Positions 8,621 to 14,963 of a stretch of DNA of 14,963 nt are shown here, one piece after another. The translations under genes and the position numbers were made by a program. Source of the stretch: Podochytrium sp. JEL0797 (Eukaryota > Chytridiomycota > Chytridiomycetes > Chytridiales > Chytriomycetaceae); contig JADGJG010000638.1 in NCBI GenBank assembly GCA_027596195.1, positions 1 through 14,963 of the forward strand, given 5' to 3'. How positions within the stretch are numbered: position 1 is the stretch's first letter; every line of letters begins with the position of its first letter. The notes beneath the pieces were generated by a model. It saw only the letters and a program-made list of their open reading frames with translations, did not search any database and had not been told where the DNA came from.

Positions 8621-10433
8621 TCACTCGCCAGACAGCTCCTCGAGCGTCTTTCCCTTCGTCTCCGGAATCAACCAAGTGGCAATCCCACCCGAGGCCATGA
8701 TCACACTGAATGCAGCCAACACGCTCTGCGCATTCTCCGAAAAGTACGGCCCCACCACCTGTATCCCAATAATAGCTCCAATCTTTCCCGCGGCCGCTGA
8801 AAGCCCATGCCCAGTCGATCGAAACCGCGTAGGAAACACCTCCCCGGGGACCACAAACGTGGTCGTATTCGGACCAAACTGGAAAAAGAACTGCGCGACC
8901 GTGAATACAATCAAGAAGGGAGTTTGCTGGGTCGAGATGGTATTCCACTGTCCCGCAAGAATCGCCAGACAAACAGTGATGACGGCAAATCCTGCATATT
9001 GAATCGGCTTGCGTCCGAGCTTTTCAATGAGAGCGACCGTGAACCAGTATCCTGGCACTGTACCCGCGAATGCGATGATGAGGTTTCCAACTGCGATTTG
9101 GTAAAACAAGTTCCAGATATCGATGGGTGGGGTAATCTTGGCGGTGGTGGAAGTTCCGTTGACAACAGTGGTGACAGAGACTTTAGCCGGTCCGTTGAAG
9201 TTGATCAAGCTCAGCACAGTGGATTGGTTGAGGGAGAGACCGTACCATGCCACATCGAGAGCGAACCAACAGTAAGCCGTCCCAACAAGGGTTTTCATGT
9301 TCTTCCATTGTCCAAAGTACAGCGCGAACTCGGCCCACGAGTTTTGCTTTTCGGGAACCGTCACAGCGGCGGAGGTGGTACCGTTTTCCCATTTGGAAAC
9401 AACGTTGGTCGCGTTCGTGTTCATTTCCATCACTTTGACCACGTCGGCTTCGGCTTGCGCTCTGTTTCCGATGACTATTCGAAAAGAGTGAGTTCCATTC
9501 ACCAAGTGAGTAAGACCTTACCGTCAACCGTAAAACGCGGAGTTTCCGGGATCGTCAAACGAAAGTAGATTGCACCCACGGCGGGAAGAATCCCAAACCC
9601 AAGCGCAATTCTCCACACGGTATCCAATACGGTATAGTCGTCCTGAATCCGTTGCTTCAATCCCGCCAAAGTCGCGACGTAAACGATACCGCCGACCATG
9701 ATGCCGATTCCCTGCATCGCAAATACGGCGGATAGCATCATGCCGCGATACTTTACGTTGGCGAATTCAGAAGTGATGACAGCCGACATTGGGTAGTCGC
9801 CTGTGAACGGGAGAGAAAGCGTGAAATTAAAGTAGTGCGAAGTGACAAGAAAAGCAAACACACACCTCCAATCCCGATTCCCAAAAAGAACCTCCAAATC
9901 GACAAAACCGTCAAAACAGACCACCCATTCACCATCGACGCGCTCAACGTGCTTCCAAGAGTGCACACAATCATGATGATGAGTTCCACACCATACATTT
10001 TCTTGCGCCCGAGTTTGTCACCGAGGATCCCGAACCCCACCTGTCCAACCAAATTCCCCCAGTTCGTGGAAGCTTTCATCCACGCGTCCACGTGGATTCC
10101 GTTCGGGAAGGTGTTTGTGAAATCGACTTTGGTGTTTTGTGGTGTCTTTGGGATGGGAGCCGAGTTGTTGATGCCTGGGATGTTGGCGGGATAGGTTCCA
10201 GAGATGAATTGGGCGTAATAAACTTGGTAGATCATGGGGAGCGCCTGGCCAATCACGAAAATGTCGTAAGCGTCGGCAAAGAATCCGACGCCGGAGACGA
10301 TGACGGCACGCAAGTGGAACCAGCCAAGCTTGGCCTCGTCCAAGTGCGCGAATGTGGTTGCGTAAGCTGTGGGAAGGGAGGAGGTGGAGAGAAACCCCTC
10401 TGGAAGCAGATCATCATCCGACTTAGGGTCCAT
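8621..10433 (-). CDS. PHO84: PHO84-type phosphate:H+ symporter, paralogue with two introns (566 aa)
   Basis: Major facilitator superfamily, phosphate:H+ symporter family, likely importing inorganic phosphate at the plasma membrane. Exons (minus strand): 10433-9866, 9800-9522, 9474-8621; introns are 65 and 47 nt. Visible features: FFADAYDIF in helix 1, the loop motif LGDKLGRKKMYG (137-148), the family signature GGDYPMSAVITSE (189-201), and PETPRFTVD before the central loop. Helix 7 carries WFALDVAWYG and a later helix FGPNTTTFVVPGE. The D/Y pair (191/192), Q219, and the W..D..Y spacing match the phosphate- and proton-binding residues known from the fungal transporter PiPT. A long helix 1-2 loop contains NNS. 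It lies 108 nt downstream of its closer-packed paralogue in tandem. Its codon choice is less regular than the paralogue's. Length is normal for the family. Confidence 0.93.
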
Positions 10434-10508
10434 TCGCGAATTTGCGGGTCAAAAAAACACGCGCTCTTTCAACAACAAAAGAACAAGAAATCAAGCAATA
10501 ACCTCTCT

Positions 10509-10514
10509 TTTAAT
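10509..10514 (-). terminator. ATTAAA polyadenylation signal variant downstream of the second phosphate transporter
   Basis: The minus strand reads ATTAAA about 28 nt past the transporter stop at 10542, within the 108-nt gap before the next transporter. Position and sequence suit a polyadenylation signal, but the region is AT-rich, so chance occurrence is possible. Confidence 0.35.
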
Positions 10515-10541
10515 CTCTATAATAAAATGCTAAATTCAAAT

Positions 10542-12302
10542 CTAAGAGATAATAACCTCGTCCTCGTTGGAAAGCTCCTCAAGAGTCTTGCCCATGGTCT
10601 CTGGGACCAAAATGGTGGCAAGACCACCGGAGAGCATGACAGCAGCGAAGACATACAAGACAATCTGGGTGTTGGCGCTGAAGTAGGGACCAACGGCCTG
10701 GATTCCGAGAATGGCTCCACACTTTCCGGCGGCAGCAGAGAGACCGTGAGCGGTGGAACGGAAACGCGTGGGGAAGACTTCTCCGGGGATAACGAAGGTG
10801 GTGGTGTTGGGTCCGAACTGGAAGAAGAACTGGGCAATCGTGAAGACAATGAGGAAGGGAGTTTGCTGGGTCGAGATGGTGTCCCACATAACGGCCAAGA
10901 CGAGCAAGCAGATGGTGATGACGGCGAAACCAAAGTATTGGATGGGCTTACGTCCGAGCTTCTCAACGAGAGCAACGCAGAACCAGTAGCCGGGAACAGT
11001 TCCGCAGAACGCGATGATGAGGTTTCCGATGGAGATCTGGTAGAACAAGTTCCAGATGTCGACGGGTGGGGAAATCTTGGAGGTGGTAGAGGTTCCGTTG
11101 ACAACAGTGGTGACCGAGATCTTGGCGGGTCCGTTGAAGTTGATCAAGTTCAACACGGTGGACTGGTTGAGCGAGAGACCGTACCAAGCGACGTCGAGAG
11201 CGAACCAACAGTATGCAGTTCCAATGAGAGTCTTCATGTTCTTCCATTGTCCAAAGTAGGCCTTGAAGTCAGAGAAGGAGTTGGTCTTGACAGCAACCTT
11301 GGCAGTGGCAATCTCGTCCTGGTTCCAGGCGGACGCGACGGACGAGACAGAGTTCATGGCGAGGACCTTCTCGACGTCAGTGTTGGCCTTCTCAGTGTCA
11401 CCGATAACTATTGTGTTTATCGTTAGGAAAGTGTGGAGAAAGGAAAAAGATGGGAAAAAGAGGAAGAAAAATTGCAACGAACCATCAACAGTGAAACGAG
11501 GAGTCTCAGGAATGGTCATACGGAAGTAGACGGCACCAAGAGCGGGGATGATACCACATCCAAGAGCGATACGCCAGACAATGTCCAACTGGGTGTAGTC
11601 TCCCTGGATTCCGTTCTGCATGGCAGAGAGAGTGATGATGTAGACGAGACCACCAACCATGATACCGACTCCCTGCATGGCAAACACGGCAGAGAGCATC
11701 ATACCACGGTAGCGGACGTTGGCAAACTCGGAGGTGATGGTAGCAGACATCGGGTAGTCACCACCGATACCGACACCGAGGAAGAAACGCCAGATGGAGA
11801 GAATGACGAGGATGGAGAGACCGTTGATCATGGAGGAAGCAAGGGCGGAACCGATGGTGCAGACAATCATGATGATGAGCTCGATACCGTACATCTTCTT
11901 ACGTCCGAGCTTGTCTCCGAGGTATCCGAACCCGATCTGACCAAAGAGGTTACCCCAGTTGGTGGAAGCCTTCATCCACGCGTCCATGTGGATTCCGTTG
12001 GGGTAGTTTCCGTTGAAGTCAACCTTGGTGTTCTGGGGAGTCTTGGGGATGGGGGCCGAGTTGTTGAAGCCGGGCATGTTGGCGGGGTAGTTTCCATGGA
12101 TGTACTGGGGACCGTAGTAGACCTGGTAGACCATGGGGAGGGCCTGGGAGATGACAAAGATGTCGTAGGCATCGGCAAAGAAACCGACACCGGACACAAT
12201 GACGGCGCGCAAGTGGAACCAGCCAAGCTTGGCTTCGTCCAAGTGGGCAAAAGCTTGGGCACGCTTCTGGGTCTCAGTGGCAACGTGGGAAGCAGCAGAC
12301 AT
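10542..12302 (-). CDS. PHO84: PHO84-type phosphate:H+ symporter, codon-biased paralogue (561 aa)
   Basis: Same family and predicted role as the adjacent paralogue, with closely similar protein sequence across its length. Exons (minus strand): 12302-11483 and 11407-10542; the one intron (11408-11482, GTTCGT to AATAG) sits at the same place as the paralogue's second intron, after PRFTVD. Key residues: D44 in FFADAYDIF, D182/Y183 and Q210 in the GGDYPMSATITSE region, and WFALDVAWYG. FGPNTTTFVIPGE and PETMGKTLEELS at the end are also present. The paralogue's first intron (inside GIGIG/GDYP) is absent here. The start chosen, MSAASHVATE, lines up near the paralogue start; an upstream in-frame ATG at 12368 would add 22 residues rich in Pro and basic residues, and is less likely because it falls upstream of the TATA-like site. 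Codon choice is strongly regular (many C-ending codons and AAG), as in highly expressed genes. Confidence 0.93.
   Translation of the reverse strand: MSAASHVATETQKRAQAFAHLDEAKLGWFHLRAVIVSGVGFFADAYDIFVISQALPMVYQVYYGPQYIHGNYPANMPGFNNSAPIPKTPQNTKVDFNGNYPNGIHMDAWMKASTNWGNLFGQIGFGYLGDKLGRKKMYGIELIIMIVCTIGSALASSMINGLSILVILSIWRFFLGVGIGGDYPMSATITSEFANVRYRGMMLSAVFAMQGVGIMVGGLVYIITLSAMQNGIQGDYTQLDIVWRIALGCGIIPALGAVYFRMTIPETPRFTVDGSLQFFFLFFPSFSFLHTFLTINTIVIGDTEKANTDVEKVLAMNSVSSVASAWNQDEIATAKVAVKTNSFSDFKAYFGQWKNMKTLIGTAYCWFALDVAWYGLSLNQSTVLNLINFNGPAKISVTTVVNGTSTTSKISPPVDIWNLFYQISIGNLIIAFCGTVPGYWFCVALVEKLGRKPIQYFGFAVITICLLVLAVMWDTISTQQTPFLIVFTIAQFFFQFGPNTTTFVIPGEVFPTRFRSTAHGLSAAAGKCGAILGIQAVGPYFSANTQIVLYVFAAVMLSGGLATILVPETMGKTLEELSNEDEVIIS
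11408..11482 (-). other. 75-nt stop-free in-frame intron in the phosphate transporter
   Basis: The sequence begins GTTCGT and ends AATAG, is exactly 25 codons long and contains no stop in the transporter frame. It is called an intron because the paralogue has a 47-nt, frame-breaking intron at the same codon (phase 1 in the codon after VD), and because the flanking exons then align without a gap. If retained it would add a Phe/Leu-rich stretch to the central loop. Confidence 0.85.
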
Positions 12303-12944
12303 TTGTTTGAGTGATGGGAGAGGAGGGGGTTCTGGGCGCCTTTTAAAGGAAATTCGAGGCTTGTGCAAGTTTTGCCACGCGCCGGGGGCATGCTCGCCAA
12401 CTAATCACACAAATTAATCTTACGAAGCTACCAATTTACAGTTCATTATCGTTGTTGTACCTGTCTAATCGATAAAGAATGTTTTTCATTCTCACGCCCT
12501 GACAACTTCCAGCGACTTCCTTCTCGTTCGAGAGCTCTTCAAAATTTTACCCCAATATGATCAAGACAGTGAGCATAATTGGCCGACAAACCGCAAGGGT
12601 GTTGGCAGGAAAGAATTGGGGGGCAGTCCACTGGCAGACTGGATTCCGATGGCCTCATATTGTTGTCCGCTTTCCATTGAAACAGACGCCTGGTGCCGCT
12701 AATACGGAATCCGACGTGTGGTTCCATTTCATCAGAATTCGTCGGCTCATGACTATAGAAAATACGTGATGTCGCTGAAGCCGCACTGGTCGTTGTTGTC
12801 TGTTTGGATTTTACATTTCCAAGCTGATATATTCTCGGGAGAGAAATACAATAAAAGTAAGCAGCTGGGTCGCATACCTAGATTATTAATGGAATTTAAT
12901 TTACTACATCAAATCATTTCATAAAACATACTTCGAATAAACGA
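12303..12944. other. Intergenic region between the transporter and the broken surface-protein copy
   Basis: No credible gene is seen. The part near 12303-12480 must contain the transporter promoter (minus strand). A short hairpin, AGAATG and CATTCT around TTTTT, lies at 12476-12492. The right-hand part shows patchy resemblance to the region upstream of the intact surface-protein gene (for example TTTCAT, GGCTCAT and ACTAT blocks), suggesting it was duplicated with the gene. Two short plus-strand open frames (12557-12769, 12718-12924) lack supporting features. Confidence 0.4.
12341..12347 (-). promoter_or_regulatory. TATA-like element upstream of the codon-biased phosphate transporter
   Basis: The minus strand reads TTTAAAA in a CCTTTAAAAGG context about 40 nt upstream of the chosen ATG at 12302. 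Its position would allow only a very short 5' leader. I found no CACGTG (Pho4-type) site in the region, so phosphate control cannot be read from the sequence. Confidence 0.3.
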
Positions 12945-13380
12945 TTGATACAAAACTGGAGAAACAGGATTCCCAGCATCCCCAAAAAATAAAAAAGCTG
13001 ATCAAAACGCTCTTGCTTCTGCTACTTCGTATCGCAGTTTCATCAGCGGTGGGTGTGGATGGTACGGCCCATATCAGGTCATTGAGAAGACAATTATCAA
13101 AGTAGAGCCACACTGGGGTAAATGTTGTGGAATTGTTGGGGATTCTGATGGAGGTTGCGCGTCCCTCTGGCAGGTCTTGTTTTGGTTCAACAAGGCCGTT
13201 TTCAAGGATAAAAACACAGTGTCGACTCCTCAAAGTGAAACTGAGTCGACCAAAAGAGCTGCCTCTGGTGCTGGTCTCATTAACATGTCTGTTGGATTCA
13301 TAAGTCTGATCGCCCTCTTTATTTTATTCCGATAAGGGTGAAGGTTTTGGAGTTGCGATATATCTTGCTTTAATTCACTC
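12945..13380 (+). pseudogene. Broken tandem copy of the Cys-rich GPI-like surface-protein gene
   Basis: The sequence aligns with the intact gene downstream from its leader (TTGATA.AAAACTGGAG) through the signal-peptide codes (ATCAAAACGCTCTTG at 13001-13015), the Cys-rich core (GGTGGGTGT, GGCCCATATCAGG, TGGAATTGTTGGGGA) and the tail (AACAAGGCCGTTTTCAA, AGTGAAACTGAGTCGACC) into the 3' UTR (AGTTGCGATAT). Three changes break it. The start ATG is replaced by AGCTG near 12997. About 70 nt are missing after the signal-peptide codes, leaving the core in another frame. A large deletion removes what corresponds to 14325-14669 in the intact gene: the whole intron and about 92 residues. From 13039 to the TAA at 13333-13335 one frame stays open and encodes the core fused to the hydrophobic C-terminal tail, but it has no ATG. 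It could be a short gene with an unseen 5' exon; a pseudogene is more likely. Confidence 0.78.
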
Positions 13381-13557
13381 TAATCGAAAATGGTCTGGTC
13401 GCGTACCATTCAGTCAACGACGCATGAGTAAGTGGACTTCTTTAAACGTTCTTCCTCCCTCACGGCCTGCTGGCACCTCCCTCCAAACGATCCCCTTGAA
13501 TCGCCTCTTCTTCTTCTGGTGAATTGGAACGATGCGATAATTGATTTGGAAGGATTA

Positions 13558-13582
13558 ATCGAAAGACAGTAGAACTTTCGAT
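13558..13582. repeat. Perfect inverted repeat, 8-bp stem with 9-nt loop
   Basis: ATCGAAAG at 13558-13565 is mirrored by CTTTCGAT at 13575-13582 around a 9-nt spacer. It lies far from any coding end, so it is not an obvious terminator. It may be an operator-like site or chance. Confidence 0.6.
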
Positions 13583-13990
13583 ATGGAAGCGTTGTGGAAA
13601 CGGCGGTCTCAATGTCCTCGCGGGAGGGGTGTATTACCCAGATTGCTGAGCCAACCCTTGAAAGTTCAAGAATAAAACTGGAGCGGTTCTCACGAGGTTA
13701 ATCAATCGCGCAACGTTCGGATATGTTGCGTGTCGCTATGAAAAATGGCTTCAGTCGCGAACAACGCCGGACGCCGGATTATATTTCATGTACCGTTTAT
13801 TTTCTCTCCATAGCCTGCGTTCACGGCTGGAACTGTTGGATGGTGCTAGAAAAGCCAACTCGGGGACCCTCCGTTTCATACGCAGTGGGTGGCTCATCAC
13901 TATGACCAAATAGACGGATGATTACCTAAATTTATGTAATTTTTGTAACATGAATTAAAAAAAATCAATTGCCAAAGGATTTCATTAAAA

Positions 13991-14002
13991 TATATATATA
14001 AT
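13991..14002 (+). promoter_or_regulatory. TATA box / TA tract of the surface-protein gene
   Basis: A TATATATATA run followed by AT lies about 70 nt upstream of the ATG at 14071, a typical distance for a eukaryotic TATA element plus short leader. At the corresponding place the broken copy has AAAACATACTTCG instead, so the tract is lost there. Confidence 0.45.
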
Positions 14003-14070
14003 GATTGGGATTGATATAAAACTGGAGCAAATGGACTCCCAAACATCCACAAAAACACAAAAACAACAAA

Positions 14071-14817
14071 ATGCAAATCAAAACGCTCTTGTTCCTCTCT
14101 GCTGCTACTTCTATCGTGAACGCCAACTTGTATCGCGGCGGCTGCGACATCAACTATGACAAAGACGCAGGCCGCGTCGTCAGCGGCGGGTGCAACTGCG
14201 ACGGCCCGTATCAGGCAGTTCAAGCGCCAGTTGTCCATGAAGAGCCTCACTGGGGTGGTCTTTGTGGAATTATTGGAGATGCTATCGGTTGTTGCGCGTC
14301 CCTCTTTGGCAGTTTGTGTTTTGGTAAGAATTCTCTGTTTTTTGTCTGCTTTTGGACTGTCCACAATCCTGCAAGTTATATTAACTCATTGCCACTAGGT
14401 GGAGGATTCGGCGGTTTCTGCCTTGCTGCGAACCTTGATCCTGTGGCTGGACAATTCCTTGCCATGAACGTGACGGCTGCCATTGGAGGACTCGACCACG
14501 TTGCTCTTCAGACAGCTTCTGATGATGAGATTTCTGCTCATGTCAACGCGCTTGCTCAACAATTCGATGTTCCACCTACTTACATTGGTAGCGTTTCGGG
14601 AGGAATGGCTGAAGTCCTGTTTTCAAAGGATTCCACCTCGTCTCCGCATTATGGAACGTACGTGGCAATCAACAAGGCCGTTTTCAATCCTCAAAACGCG
14701 GCGTCAGCTCCTCAGAGCGAAACTGAGTCGACCGACAGCACTGCTGCGGTTGCCAATGGTGCTGGTCTGATTGGCATTGCCGCTGGAGTCATGAGTCTGT
14801 TTGCCCTGTTTATTTGA
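14071..14817 (+). CDS. Secreted Cys-rich protein with GPI-anchor-like tail, family not recognised (223 aa, one intron)
   Basis: Exons are 14071-14323 and 14399-14817; the 75-nt intron (GTAAGA to CACTAG) splits a Gly codon and gives LCFGGGFGGFC after splicing. Residues 1-19 form a signal peptide (MQIKTLLFLSAATSIVNA). The first 92 residues carry eight cysteines (C25, C41, C43, C65, C74, C75, C83, C92), an even number in a Gly-rich context, suggesting a disulfide-bonded domain. N108 lies in an NVT glycosylation sequon. A Ser/Thr/Ala-rich stretch (about 185-202) leads to a small-residue site (NGAG) and a hydrophobic end (LIGIAAGVMSLFALFI), the layout of a GPI-anchored cell-surface protein. I do not recognise the family and assign no function. 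The ATG follows an A-rich leader, and a TATA tract lies 70 nt upstream. Retaining the intron would keep the frame open (248 aa). Confidence 0.8.
   Translation: MQIKTLLFLSAATSIVNANLYRGGCDINYDKDAGRVVSGGCNCDGPYQAVQAPVVHEEPHWGGLCGIIGDAIGCCASLFGSLCFGKNSLFFVCFWTVHNPASYINSLPLGGGFGGFCLAANLDPVAGQFLAMNVTAAIGGLDHVALQTASDDEISAHVNALAQQFDVPPTYIGSVSGGMAEVLFSKDSTSSPHYGTYVAINKAVFNPQNAASAPQSETESTDSTAAVANGAGLIGIAAGVMSLFALFI
14324..14398 (+). other. 75-nt stop-free in-frame intron in the surface-protein gene
   Basis: A GTAAGA donor and a CCACTAG acceptor bound exactly 25 codons without a stop. The T-rich interior (TTCTCTGTTTTTTGTCTGC) and the clean Gly-rich Cys motif formed by splicing argue that it is removed. 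In the broken tandem copy this segment is deleted together with most of exon 2. Confidence 0.75.
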
Positions 14818-14893
14818 TTCGTGATGAAGGGGGCAGACTCTTCTAGTTGCGATATTGCTCGGCGTCATCATTATCTCTTTCTTGATTTTTTGC

Positions 14894-14899
14894 ATTAAA
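14894..14899 (+). terminator. ATTAAA polyadenylation signal variant of the surface-protein gene
   Basis: ATTAAA lies about 77 nt past the stop codon at 14817, in a T-rich then A-rich context that suits a 3' end. The call is based on position and sequence only. Confidence 0.4.
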
Positions 14900-14963
14900 A
14901 TATAGTTTTGAAAAAGACGCGACCACATTTTCTGTGTAACTTTTGCGAAGGAATCTTTCGACT

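Larger units (their letters stand above)
13381..14070. other. Intergenic region upstream of the surface-protein gene
   Basis: No gene is supported. It contains a perfect 8-bp inverted repeat at 13558-13582, AT-rich DNA from about 13920, and a TA tract just upstream of the surface-protein gene. The short open frame 13723-13905 has no recognisable features. Confidence 0.5.

Noticed and set aside
8912..8940. Stretches nearly identical between the two transporter genes (for example around 8912 and 10856), considered as gene conversion
   Set aside because: The matches fall on the most conserved protein segments, and the surrounding third positions differ freely, so constraint explains them adequately by eye.
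8807..9568. Plus-strand open frame of 253 codons
   Set aside because: It is antisense to exons 2-3 of the other transporter, crosses an intron and has no recognisable features.
10092..11426. Long plus-strand open frame (444 codons) rich in Gly, Asp and Val
   Set aside because: It lies opposite the two phosphate transporter genes and is hydrophilic and repetitive in the way antisense frames of codon-biased membrane-protein genes usually are. It crosses two genes and shows no domain.
11433..12314. Plus-strand open frame of 293 codons
   Set aside because: It is the exact antisense of the codon-biased transporter; its openness follows from that gene's third-position bias.
10542..12368. Upstream start at 12368 for the codon-biased transporter
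   Set aside because: It adds 22 Pro/basic residues not matched in the paralogue and lies upstream of the TATA-like site.
12557..12924. Two short plus-strand open frames upstream of the broken copy
   Set aside because: They have no signal peptide, motif or codon pattern, and the region looks like duplicated promoter DNA.
12420..14070. Search for tRNA, rRNA or CRISPR-like structure in the gene-poor part
   Set aside because: No A/B-box pair, cloverleaf, rRNA-like sequence or regularly spaced repeat was seen.

Overview
The window is nuclear DNA from a eukaryote with intron-rich, tightly packed protein genes. I read six genes and one broken gene copy. Twenty-seven introns are proposed, nearly all 47-91 nt with GT...AG ends, and the spliced exons of every gene add up to a whole number of codons. 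The set (PHO84-type phosphate transporters, an EFM6-like lysine methyltransferase, an ARS2/SERRATE protein, a signal-peptide plus GPI-like surface protein) points to a fungus. ARS2 is absent from budding yeast, and the general style fits an early-diverging lineage such as a chytrid. That lineage call is inference.

Layout. Positions 283-12302 hold five genes, all on the minus strand, separated by only 61-149 nt. In transcription order they are: a one-intron PHO84-type transporter (12302-10542), its two-intron paralogue (10433-8621), an EFM6/METTL21-like methyltransferase (8521-7626), a 1147-aa protein with a seven-bladed WD40 propeller and a long C-terminal region that I cannot assign to a family (7476-3058), and an ARS2/SERRATE homologue (2996-283). 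From 12303 onward the DNA is looser. A decayed copy (about 12945-13380) of a secreted, cysteine-rich, GPI-like protein gene lies upstream of an intact copy (14071-14817), both on the plus strand.

How the genes work together. The two transporters form a tandem pair for proton-coupled phosphate uptake at a membrane. The copy at 10542-12302 has the more regular, expression-type codon choice and fewer introns. The other neighbours (methyltransferase, WD40 protein, ARS2) share no obvious pathway with them, and their closeness probably reflects genome compactness. The points most worth a second look are the unassigned WD40 protein, the Cys-rich GPI-like protein with its collapsed duplicate, the stop-free in-frame introns (one would add a hydrophobic segment to the transporter), and the single 290-nt repeat-bearing intron in ARS2. 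I see no CRISPR, insertion sequence, tRNA or rRNA gene.
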